24,701 nt of DNA from a virus, in IMG/VR virus record IMGVR_UViG_3300032116_001254, positions 1-24,701 of that record. The stretch is one strand, 5' to 3'. Of this stretch, positions 1 to 7,216 are shown piece after piece. Position 1 is the first letter of the stretch, and each line of letters opens with the position of its first letter. Both the position numbers and the translations under genes were made by a program. The notes under the pieces are model-generated. The model saw only the letters and a program-made list of their open reading frames with translations, did not search any database and was not told where the DNA came from.

Positions 1-209
1 CTTTACCAAGACCAAACTTTATTGCCATAGACGAAGGATTGGGTGTAATGGATCCAACAATAATGGCAAACTTCTCTCTGTTCATGGAGTATTTGAAAAC
101 ACAATTTGAGTTTGTAATACTTATATCGCACATAGATAGTGTTCGGGATATGGTAGATAATCATATTGAGATTAAAAAAGAAAACGGATTTTCTAAAATA
201 GAGAGCTAG
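1..209 (+). CDS. gp46/Rad50/SbcC-like recombination ATPase, C-terminal fragment
   Basis: Only the last 68 codons are in the window (reading frame begins at base 3) and the 5' part lies outside. The translation shows a Walker B strand FIAIDEG, followed by a D-loop-like GVMD and then the H-loop ILISHID about 38 residues later. This is the order at the C-terminal ATPase lobe of SMC-like nucleases such as T4 gp46, SbcC and Rad50. In T4, gp46 pairs with gp47 to resect DNA ends for recombination-dependent replication and host DNA breakdown. The stop codon is one base before the start of the first fibre gene, so a replication gene and a virion gene appear co-transcribed. Family assignment is fairly firm; calling it gp46 rather than another SbcC-like protein is inference from the phage context. 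Confidence 0.8.
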   Translation, partial: LPRPNFIAIDEGLGVMDPTIMANFSLFMEYLKTQFEFVILISHIDSVRDMVDNHIEIKKENGFSKIES

Positions 210-210
210 G

Positions 211-3200
211 ATGGTAGAATATAAAAGACTTAAACGGGATTTATTAAATACTAATACAAGGTTTCTAGATACCTCAACGTTATCTACTAACTTTTTTAAT
301 ATAACATCTATTCCAAGTTATTTTTCTGCCGGAAAAAATGGTTTCAAAATAAAACCAAATTTCAATAATCTTTCACAAAATTATCCAATATACATTGAAG
401 TTCTTGATAGAAACGGTTATAGTATATTTAGTCATGTAACAACTGCTGAAGAAAATGATGGAACGCAAATAATTGCAGTTTATGTATATTCTTCAGCGGC
501 TCTTGGTCCATCTACAATAACTTTTGTTGGAACGTCAAATGTTGATTTATCATTAAATAGATTGGCATTAAATGATATAAAACAAAATAATATAAAATTT
601 GTTTACAAGATTACATTGGATAAGTTCAAACCGAATGATAATGATATTCTTTTTGAAAAAAATCCAAGTATAAACATAACAGAGCGCAAGTATTCTCTGA
701 TAGAAGACAAATTTACAACTCAAACTAAAAAAACAACAACATCAATTTTTGGTAGATACGAATTAGACAATGGAACTCCAAAAATAATATCAACTGGTCA
801 AACATTTGAATCCAGTTATTTGAATGGTCAAATAACCACTTCAACATTATCCCCTACAATTCAACCAATAATCGGCTATCAAACCCAATCTCTATCCTAT
901 ACATCGTCTATATCTTTTGTTGATAGAAATGTAATTACATTAAACGATAGATTACGGGTATTAGGAAATGATGGTCAGAATACTGATATACTTTATGCTG
1001 AAAATCAAAGTTTCACTTTGTCATATAATCAATCTCCTTCTGCTAAAAACATTACCCAAAATGTTAAAAATTATGCAAAAATAGAATTAAATGAAATAGA
1101 TCCAACAGTTGGTGAAGTTACTCGTATAAAAGTATTGGCAAAGAGTAAACAAGATCCTTCTGCCGATTTCAAAACTATTTACGATGGAAAAATAGAAACT
1201 AAAAATATATTAGTAGATGAAAATTCTATTGATATTGATACCGAAATTGGAAAATTTTCATATAGTATTCCGTATAGAAGTGCTGGAACAAACACAACAC
1301 GCATAATATCTTCTGTAAATTATTGGGATGTAACTCCTATAAATGTAACAGTTGATCCAACTGCAAGTTTGTTTAATTCACCAAAATTTACAGGTATAGA
1401 TGTTGTTCTTAACTCTGGAGAAGAAATAACAAATCAAAGCGGTGCTATAAAAATATCGCAATCAACTGATGTTCAAACATACTATTACAAAGATACCGTT
1501 TATGAATTATCTTTTGATGGATTTACATATTTTAGCAGATTCGATAAAAGACAACCGTCTTTGAATGTTTATATCTCTGGAAGTTCTTTCATACCGGACA
1601 GTGAACATGGAAAATTTTTGAAAACTGTATCAGTTCCTTCCACCAAAGAAATCAGTTTTAAGGAAAAAATTCCAATAGTAGTTGATAATAATGGTTATGG
1701 AAATCTTGCTTTTGTAACAAATCCTGGAGTTGTTTTACAAAATATAAGAGTAACAGAACTTGTTGAACCTGGATTTACTCCAAAGAGAACAAAACTTTAT
1801 GTTCCGATAGAACAAAATCATAAATTAGAACACTTGGATATAAAATTTCAGTATTTCAATGATACTTTACGTGAATCAAATGTTGAAACGGTAAGTGAAG
1901 ATGTATTTTTTGTTGGTGGTAATCATTACATATATGGTGATGATAATATGATAACAGGATCTGCATTTTTATCCCAAACAACTTCAAGTGGTATGCAACT
2001 TTATGCCAATTTTCAACAAGGTGTTGGACAAACAACATCTGGTTCAGCAATAAACCCATACCAATATCAAGGTGTTCAGAATGCAATATCAAATCCAAAT
2101 AATCCATCAAGTTTTGGTTGGGGATTAACAACCGGAAATCCATATAATTTACAACCAGGAACATTTTCCCAAAATAGTATAAACATGATAAATGAATGTG
2201 GTTCAACATTCAATTTTGGATCCACACCTTCAAGTTTTGATTTATTTATATTGGGTTCAAGTTCAGAATTTCTTTTGGGTTGGAGTGGATCATACAATCC
2301 AATTTTTGGCACTAGTGGAACATCCGGTGGAGGTTCTTGTAGTAATGGAACTTGTGGTGAGTCTTATATCAAATGGGACGGATGTGTTGTAACTATACAG
2401 AACGCCATCATCAATGGCGGAACATTCGGTAGTGGTGGAACCGGTGGAGCTGGAACTTCTGGAACAAGTGGCACATCTGGTACATCGGGAACAGCTGGTA
2501 CATCTGGTGCAAATGGAGCAACCGGAGCAACTGGTCCTGCGGGTGCAACTGGATCAGGAGGAACATCTGGAACATCTGGACAAACATACGGAACGAGTGG
2601 AACTAGTGGAACCTCTGGTGCTCCTGGAACATCTGGAACATCTGGTGCAAATGGTGATAAGTATTCAACAACATCTACAACTTCAAATTCAATAGGAACC
2701 GGAACAAAAACATTCACGGTTGATATTGGTCTTGCATATATTACTGCACAGTCTATAATTGCGGCTTACGATTTAACCAACTATATGTCAGGAGTTGTAA
2801 CTTCATATACATCAGGAACCGGTGAGTTAGTCATAAATGTTACATCTGCATTTGGTAGTGGGACATATGCAGTTTGGAAAATTGGTCTATCTGGAGATGA
2901 TGGAGCGGATGGAACATCTGGAACATCTGGAAATAATGGAACAAGTGGAACTTCTGGCACAACTGGAACAAGTGGAACTTCTGGCACAACTGGAACATCT
3001 GGAACTGCAGGAACTGCTGGTACAAGTGGGTATACATATGGAACATCTGGAACTGCGGGAACTTCTGGTGCCAATGGTAGTTCTGGATCATCAGGAACTT
3101 CTGGCACAACTGGAACAAGTGGAACTTCTGGCACAACTGGAACAAGTGGAATTTCTGGCACAACTGGAACAAGTGGAACATCTGGAAACACAGGATCGAG

Positions 3201-4086
3201 TGGAACATCGGGAACATCTGGTGCAAATGGCGATAAGTATTCAACATCATCTACAACATCGAATACAATAGGAACTGGTTCAAAGACATTTACAGTTGAT
3301 ATAGGTTTGGCATATATTACTGGACAAGATGTTGTTGCTGTTTATGATATTGCAAATAAAATGTATGGAGTTATTACATCATACAATTCTGGAACTGGAG
3401 AATTGATAATAAGTTTTACTGATTTTGAGGGAAGTGGAACTTATAGTCTATGGAAAATATCATTGTCATCGATAGCCGGTAGTTCTGGAACATCTGGTTC
3501 AAACGGGACATCAGGAACAAGCGGAACGTCTGGAACAAGTGGAACTTCTGGTGCTAATGGTAGTTCTGGAACAAGTGGTACATCTGGAACGTCTGGATTT
3601 AATGGGTTAGCTGGATCATCAGGAACAACCGGAACATCTGGTACATCTGGAACTGCGGGAACAAGTGGAACCAGTGGGACAACCGGAACATCCGGAACAT
3701 CTGGTGCAGATGGTGCATTTGGTATTCCCGGTTCTTCTGGAACTTCCGGTGAAAACGGAACATCAGGAACATCAGGTCAGACATATGGAACAAGTGGTAC
3801 AAGTGGAAATAATGGAACATCTGGAACTAGTGGAACGAGTGTTGGTAAATACACATCACAATTTGGAAATGGATTGAATCAAACATTTACATTTACACAT
3901 AATCTTGGAACTCAAAATGTAATGGTATTCATCCGAGAAAATGCCACCGGCCAACTATTTGCTCCAAATGCGGCACCAAATAATAATCAACTGTATACTG
4001 CAAATGCTGATAATAGTAATGATGTAACGCTTTTCTTTACTGCTGCCCCAACTATGTTACAACATACCGTAATTATTATGTCATAA
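211..4086 (+). CDS. Giant collagen-like tail fibre / virion structural protein
   Basis: This 1291-residue protein is probably a fibre or other surface appendage of the virion. Residues 1 to about 700 are beta-rich, Ser/Thr/Asn-rich and not recognised. A short Cys-containing patch (CSNGTC near residue 710, then WDGC) follows. Three collagen-like blocks of Gly-Thr-Ser triplets (about 743-814, 895-1006 and 1088-1210) alternate with two homologous 80-residue beta domains starting GDKYST (815 and 1007). A C-terminal domain from about 1212 may be the tip or trimerisation unit. Glycine-X-Y repeats normally form triple-helical shafts in phage fibres. ATG at 211 is preceded by GAGAGCTAGG and lies one base after the previous stop. 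The Ser/Thr-rich shaft is a plausible substrate for the glycosyltransferases downstream, which is an inference. The exact position in the virion is unknown. Confidence 0.8.
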   Translation: MVEYKRLKRDLLNTNTRFLDTSTLSTNFFNITSIPSYFSAGKNGFKIKPNFNNLSQNYPIYIEVLDRNGYSIFSHVTTAEENDGTQIIAVYVYSSAALGPSTITFVGTSNVDLSLNRLALNDIKQNNIKFVYKITLDKFKPNDNDILFEKNPSINITERKYSLIEDKFTTQTKKTTTSIFGRYELDNGTPKIISTGQTFESSYLNGQITTSTLSPTIQPIIGYQTQSLSYTSSISFVDRNVITLNDRLRVLGNDGQNTDILYAENQSFTLSYNQSPSAKNITQNVKNYAKIELNEIDPTVGEVTRIKVLAKSKQDPSADFKTIYDGKIETKNILVDENSIDIDTEIGKFSYSIPYRSAGTNTTRIISSVNYWDVTPINVTVDPTASLFNSPKFTGIDVVLNSGEEITNQSGAIKISQSTDVQTYYYKDTVYELSFDGFTYFSRFDKRQPSLNVYISGSSFIPDSEHGKFLKTVSVPSTKEISFKEKIPIVVDNNGYGNLAFVTNPGVVLQNIRVTELVEPGFTPKRTKLYVPIEQNHKLEHLDIKFQYFNDTLRESNVETVSEDVFFVGGNHYIYGDDNMITGSAFLSQTTSSGMQLYANFQQGVGQTTSGSAINPYQYQGVQNAISNPNNPSSFGWGLTTGNPYNLQPGTFSQNSINMINECGSTFNFGSTPSSFDLFILGSSSEFLLGWSGSYNPIFGTSGTSGGGSCSNGTCGESYIKWDGCVVTIQNAIINGGTFGSGGTGGAGTSGTSGTSGTSGTAGTSGANGATGATGPAGATGSGGTSGTSGQTYGTSGTSGTSGAPGTSGTSGANGDKYSTTSTTSNSIGTGTKTFTVDIGLAYITAQSIIAAYDLTNYMSGVVTSYTSGTGELVINVTSAFGSGTYAVWKIGLSGDDGADGTSGTSGNNGTSGTSGTTGTSGTSGTTGTSGTAGTAGTSGYTYGTSGTAGTSGANGSSGSSGTSGTTGTSGTSGTTGTSGISGTTGTSGTSGNTGSSGTSGTSGANGDKYSTSSTTSNTIGTGSKTFTVDIGLAYITGQDVVAVYDIANKMYGVITSYNSGTGELIISFTDFEGSGTYSLWKISLSSIAGSSGTSGSNGTSGTSGTSGTSGTSGANGSSGTSGTSGTSGFNGLAGSSGTTGTSGTSGTAGTSGTSGTTGTSGTSGADGAFGIPGSSGTSGENGTSGTSGQTYGTSGTSGNNGTSGTSGTSVGKYTSQFGNGLNQTFTFTHNLGTQNVMVFIRENATGQLFAPNAAPNNNQLYTANADNSNDVTLFFTAAPTMLQHTVIIMS
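2437..2652 (+). repeat. Collagen-like Gly-Thr-Ser coding repeat, block 1
   Basis: Tandem GGA-ACA-TCT-like triplets encode Gly-Thr-Ser units, with a true Gly-Ala-Thr/Gly-Pro-Ala collagen-like stretch in the middle (GATGATGPAGATG). The block is in frame within the giant fibre gene. Confidence 0.9.
2653..2892 (+). repeat. Beta-domain copy A inside fibre
   Basis: About 80 residues beginning GDKYST and ending WKIGLSG. It is clearly homologous to the domain at 3229-3471. Shared landmarks are KTFTVDIGLAYIT, the GTGEL turn and a closing SGTY-xx-WKI. It is a duplicated knob interrupting the collagen-like shaft. Confidence 0.9.
2893..3228 (+). repeat. Collagen-like Gly-Thr-Ser coding repeat, block 2
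   Basis: Gly-Thr-Ser triplets, including near-perfect 27-base units encoding GTSGTSGTT repeated around 2940-3000 and again around 3095-3180. Near identity at the DNA level points to recent slippage or recombination. Confidence 0.88.
3229..3471 (+). repeat. Beta-domain copy B inside fibre
   Basis: Second copy of the 80-residue knob domain (residues about 1007-1087), beginning GDKYSTSSTT and ending WKISLSS. It differs from copy A at many positions but keeps length and landmarks, so the duplication is older than the triplet expansions around it. Confidence 0.9.
3472..3843 (+). repeat. Collagen-like Gly-Thr-Ser coding repeat, block 3
   Basis: Third Gly-X-Y block of the giant fibre, again dominated by Gly-Thr-Ser with occasional Gly-Ala-Asn, Gly-Ser-Ser and QTYG interruptions. 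It runs into the C-terminal domain that starts near VGKYTS. Confidence 0.88.
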
Positions 4087-4097
4087 AAAATCTTTTC

Positions 4098-4106
4098 CAT
4101 ATTTAT
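4098..4106 (+). promoter_or_regulatory. Candidate phage late-type promoter motif CATATTTAT
   Basis: CATATTTAT lies in the 63-base gap before the second fibre gene, 43 bases before its TTG start. A near copy, CATATTTAA, lies at 4118-4126, 23 bases before the start. The same 9-mer recurs at other gene junctions. Role as a promoter is inferred from position and recurrence. Confidence 0.45.
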
Positions 4107-4109
4107 AGT

Positions 4110-4130
4110 AGAATTATCATATTTAATTCT
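4110..4130. repeat. Short AT-rich inverted repeat
   Basis: AGAATTA and TAATTCT form a perfect 7-base inverted repeat around a 7-base loop that holds part of the variant motif CATATTTAA. It has no GC and no following T-run, so it is unlikely to be a standard terminator. It could be a weak operator or chance. Confidence 0.3.
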
Positions 4131-4149
4131 ATCTAATGAGAGAGAATAA

Positions 4150-5634
4150 TTGCCAAGTACACAAAGAGACTTAACCAATCTATTTGTTTCCGAATCTTAT
4201 TATAGATTGCTTCAAACCGATCCCGTTGATGATTCAACACTTCTTGACGGAACTGGATCTCTTGTTACATTATTGGCTGTGTCTGGAACGGTAGATGCTT
4301 ATTACTTCAAAGGAGATGGTTCACAATTAACCAATCTTTCACCTGCATCTATGCCTTCTGGAACTGTGTCATCATCCACACAGACACTTTCACATCTTTC
4401 GGGAACAAATATAATATCAAGTTCTGCACAAAGAAGCGTGTTAGGACTTGCAACCACAGACTCACCAACATTTAACAACCTTACTCTGACTGGTGATTTA
4501 ACTGCTAGACAATTGATAATATCATCATCGGTGATAAATGTAACCCAATCATTTAGTAGTGGTTCAAATATATTCGGTAACGATATATTAGACACACATC
4601 AATTTACAGGTTCAGTTTATGTATCTGGATCAGTATATGGAACATTTGTTGGTGATGGTAGTGGTCTTACCAACCTTGTTGCTGCTGGAACTATATCATC
4701 TTCGCAACAAATACAGAATTTTGGATTCATTACTTCTTCCGATTGGAATAACATTGTAAATAAGCCAAGTGGTATCGTATCTAGCTCTATCCAAGTATTA
4801 GGTGGAACTGGAATAATATCATCTTCGAGTCAGAGAAGTTCTATTGGATTGGGAACAACCGATAATGTTGTATTTGGTAATATATCCGGTAGTAACTTAA
4901 CAATAGATGGAAATGCTTTTATAGATGGAACACTCACGGCTAGAACCTATGTTGTATCATCTTCTATCGTTGATATACAGTCAATAAAAGCATCGGGTTC
5001 AACACAATTCGGCGATACCGTAGATGATACTCACCAATTTACTGGTTCATTGTTTTTAAGTGGATCATTAACATCACAAGGAACGATAACTGCTCCACTT
5101 TTTAGTGGTGTATTTTCTGGTGTAATTTCATCATCACAACAAATTCAAGATTTAGGATTTGTAACTGATGGTGAATTGAGTGGTAGTGTTTATTGGGATA
5201 ACATTTTAAGTAAACCAAGTGGTATAGTATCAAGTTCAACACAGACAATTACACATCTATTTGGAACAAACATAATATCAGGATCTGGTCAAAGAGGTGT
5301 ATTGGGATTGGCAGAAACAGATTCACCAAGATTTAATACTCTGTATGCAACCAATGCAAACTTTGACGGAAATCTTTTGGTTGGTGGAACAATAACCGCT
5401 AGAACTTATGTGGTTTCTTCTTCGGTAGTAAATTATCAAACACTACTTGTATCTGGATCATCTCGTTTTGGTGATACATTAGATGATACACACCAAGTAA
5501 CTGGATCAATGACAATAACAGGTAGTCTTTCTATTGATGGAAAATTGATACTACCAACAACAAATGAATTACCAATGATTGATTCAACAGGTAGTTTAGT
5601 AATTTCGGGAAGTAATCTATATTTATTCATATAA
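4150..5634 (+). CDS. Virion structural protein with three tandem ~145-residue repeats
   Basis: The 494-residue product is Ser/Gly/Thr-rich and made largely of three tandem repeats starting near residues 72, 208 and 358. Each repeat opens with a VSSS-x-Q and GTxIIS-x-S-x-QR-x-x-x-GL motif. It then carries a TARxxxxSSS strand, a FGxxxxDTHQxTGS strand and, in the first two, an SSSQQIQ-x-x-GF motif ending in NKPSG or SKPSG. The N-terminus has the GDGSxLTNL motif common in large environmental phage fibre proteins. A fibrous, probably trimeric, tail appendage is likely. The start is TTG at 4150, preceded by GAGAGAGAA, and no in-frame ATG lies near it. No catalytic motif is visible. It could serve as a short or long fibre segment; which one cannot be decided. 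Confidence 0.75.
   Translation: MPSTQRDLTNLFVSESYYRLLQTDPVDDSTLLDGTGSLVTLLAVSGTVDAYYFKGDGSQLTNLSPASMPSGTVSSSTQTLSHLSGTNIISSSAQRSVLGLATTDSPTFNNLTLTGDLTARQLIISSSVINVTQSFSSGSNIFGNDILDTHQFTGSVYVSGSVYGTFVGDGSGLTNLVAAGTISSSQQIQNFGFITSSDWNNIVNKPSGIVSSSIQVLGGTGIISSSSQRSSIGLGTTDNVVFGNISGSNLTIDGNAFIDGTLTARTYVVSSSIVDIQSIKASGSTQFGDTVDDTHQFTGSLFLSGSLTSQGTITAPLFSGVFSGVISSSQQIQDLGFVTDGELSGSVYWDNILSKPSGIVSSSTQTITHLFGTNIISGSGQRGVLGLAETDSPRFNTLYATNANFDGNLLVGGTITARTYVVSSSVVNYQTLLVSGSSRFGDTLDDTHQVTGSMTITGSLSIDGKLILPTTNELPMIDSTGSLVISGSNLYLFI
4366..5590 (+). repeat. Three tandem protein-coding repeats
   Basis: Units of roughly 135-150 codons begin near 4366, 4771 and 5221. They share the SSSxQ, GTxIIS, DTHQxTGS and KPSG landmarks, and the last unit is shorter. 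Divergence at the DNA level suggests an older duplication than the Gly-Thr-Ser expansions. Confidence 0.8.
5618..5626 (+). promoter_or_regulatory. Candidate late-type promoter motif TATATTTAT
   Basis: TATATTTAT overlaps the last codons of the preceding gene and ends 31 bases before the ATG at 5658. This is almost the same spacing as the copies before 12006 and 20401. Function is inferred. Confidence 0.4.
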
Positions 5635-5657
5635 ACAACTCAATTTTGGAGAATTAA

Positions 5658-6965
5658 ATGGCAACGTGGAAAAAACTTATAGTATCGGGTAGTGTAGCCG
5701 AACTTGCATCGGTGAGTGCATCGGTTGGAGTATTAGTCGGTACTAATCAACAAATTCAACCAACACAAGCAGATACCCGATTGACTGGTTCTTTCACAGG
5801 TTCCTTTGCCGGTGATGGTAGTAATTTAATAGGTGTAACAGCAACACCTACATTTCCAACAACTGTGCTAACTGATATAACAGATAGTGTAAATACAAAA
5901 TTTTTCATAAATGATGATTCTGGTAATGCAACCAGTGGTAATAAACAAATAAGTTGGTCTAATTTGCTAACTGATATTGCTGGTGGTGGATTGGTAGTTG
6001 ATTCATCAGATAGTATTGCTGTTAATTCCGGATCATTACAGACATTTTTTACATCTGCATCGTATGCTGGTGTAAGTGGTGATATTCTTATCAATGCATC
6101 AACTGGTGTTGCAACTATACAAGCTAATTCTGTTGCTCTTGGAACAGATACAACTGGTAATTATGTTGCTACTGTCTCTGGTTCTGGTGCTCTTGTTTCA
6201 AGTGCAACAACTGGTGAAGGAAGCACACCCGAAATTACTTTGAATACATCATCAACAACATTTACAAGTGGTGTTGTTTCTGCTCTTCCTGCTGGAACAG
6301 TTAGTGGTTCTTCATTTAGTTCACCATCACAAGGCACAGTTCGTGCAGTAATCAATGGTGTTCAAACCGATGTTGATACTGGTCTTCAAACAGGTGATAG
6401 TCCACAATTCGTTGATGTAACTTTAACAGGCGATATTACCGTTGGTGGTAATGATGTTAAAATGTCTGGTGGAACAACTGCATTAACATTTAGTGGAACT
6501 GGTGATGTTGCTGTTGCTGGTGATTTGAAAGTAGGTGGTAATGATATTAAGGCAAGTGATAATACTACTGCAATCACTTTGAATGGTGCAAATGTAACTA
6601 TTGCAGGTGATTTGGTTGTAAATGGAACAACAACTAATGTCAATACAACAACACTTACAGTTGAGGATCAATGGGCATTGTTTGCATCTGGATCAGATGG
6701 AAACACGGATGGTGGTATTGTAGTTCAACAAGGTGCAACAACAGGATATGCTTTGGGTATTGATGCCAGTGCAGATCGTTGGGCACTTCAAAACAATCTT
6801 GATGGAACACAGAATACACCAACATCAATTACTCCTGATGCATTTATGGGTGTGATACAAGAAGGAACTTCAAATCCTGCATCAACTCCAGTTTACGGTG
6901 GTGCAAGTGGATTTGGAACAATTTTTGTTGATAGTAATACAGGAAACATTTGGATATATTCTTAA
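5658..6965 (+). CDS. Fibre-like virion structural protein with WKKL-VSGS N-terminus
   Basis: The protein has 435 residues and is Gly/Ser/Thr/Val-rich with no membrane segment. Its N-terminus (ATWKKLIVSGSVAELASV) closely matches that of the adhesin-like protein starting at 12006, which suggests a shared virion attachment module. A GDGSNL motif follows near residue 53. The centre contains short beta repeats of the VGGNDxKxSxxTTAxTxxG type, then IAGDLVVNGTTT and a VEDQWALFASGS segment. The C-terminal part (ADRWALQ, then GTIFVDSNTGNIWIYS) resembles fibre proteins of marine T4-like phages as I know them. ATG is preceded by TTTTGGAGAATTAA, a good Shine-Dalgarno match. The host-type promoter for the next genes begins inside its final codons. 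Specific location in the tail is not resolved. Confidence 0.75.
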   Translation: MATWKKLIVSGSVAELASVSASVGVLVGTNQQIQPTQADTRLTGSFTGSFAGDGSNLIGVTATPTFPTTVLTDITDSVNTKFFINDDSGNATSGNKQISWSNLLTDIAGGGLVVDSSDSIAVNSGSLQTFFTSASYAGVSGDILINASTGVATIQANSVALGTDTTGNYVATVSGSGALVSSATTGEGSTPEITLNTSSTTFTSGVVSALPAGTVSGSSFSSPSQGTVRAVINGVQTDVDTGLQTGDSPQFVDVTLTGDITVGGNDVKMSGGTTALTFSGTGDVAVAGDLKVGGNDIKASDNTTAITLNGANVTIAGDLVVNGTTTNVNTTTLTVEDQWALFASGSDGNTDGGIVVQQGATTGYALGIDASADRWALQNNLDGTQNTPTSITPDAFMGVIQEGTSNPASTPVYGGASGFGTIFVDSNTGNIWIYS

Positions 6966-6980
6966 AATTTTGTATATTTG
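6949..6980 (+). promoter_or_regulatory. Bacteroidota sigma-70-type promoter before glycosyltransferase cassette 1
   Basis: TTTG (6949-6952) and TATATTTG (6973-6980) are separated by 20 bases, matching the Bacteroidota -33/-7 consensus. The surrounding 19-mer AAATTTTGTATATTTGTTA is identical to that of the promoter before 18569. Transcription would start about 6-8 bases after the -7 element, so translation most likely begins at 7007 rather than at the ATG at 6983. Confidence 0.7.
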
Positions 6981-7006
6981 TTATGAGAAAAATAATAGGT
7001 TTTATC

Positions 7007-7183
7007 ATGGGTTTAGTTAAAAAAGAAAATAATGAAAATAGTCAGATACCTCCAATTCCTCCTTTTTCCAAGGAGGAGTTGGAGTTTTTATTGAAATTAG
7101 TATCTGATTGCACATTCAAGGGCAAAGAAGTTCAAGTTGTATATGATCTTGTTTACAAACTTCAGCAATTATATCTAAAATAA
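7007..7183 (+). CDS. Small hypothetical phage protein (58 residues)
   Basis: A 58-residue protein with a polar, Pro-containing N-terminus (QIPPIPPFSKEE) and an amphipathic, probably helical C-terminal half (EELEFLLKLV, EVQVVYDLVYKLQ). Small phage proteins with an FSKEELEFLL/TFKGxEV/KLQ pattern are familiar to me from Bacteroidota and environmental phages, but no function is known. The frame stays open upstream to 6950, overlapping the fibre gene. I chose ATG 7007 because the promoter -7 element ends at 6980 and AGG sits exactly 7 bases before this ATG, as at 18569 and 21610. It is the first gene after the promoter and leads into the giant glycosyltransferase genes. A structural or regulatory helper role is possible but unsupported. 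Confidence 0.6.
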   Translation: MGLVKKENNENSQIPPIPPFSKEELEFLLKLVSDCTFKGKEVQVVYDLVYKLQQLYLK

Positions 7184-7216
7184 ATTTGAAAAATATCTAA
7201 CCTATAAAGGTGTTTC

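Noticed and set aside
2364-3250. Long minus-strand open frames rich in Pro, Val and Phe
   Set aside because: They mirror the Gly-Thr-Ser triplets of the + strand fibre and have no plausible start context; similar frames opposite 15002-15570 are rejected for the same reason.
4097-4107. T4-type late promoter TATAAATA on the minus strand
   Set aside because: The reverse complement of the motif contains TATAAATA here, but all genes run on the + strand and other copies of the motif do not preserve it; the + strand reading fits the junctions better.
4110-4130. Rho-independent terminator
   Set aside because: The 7-base stem is AT-only and has no T-run after it.
6950-7183. 77-residue form of the small gene starting inside the fibre gene
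   Set aside because: The promoter at 6949-6980 and the AGG-N7-ATG arrangement favour the start at 7007.
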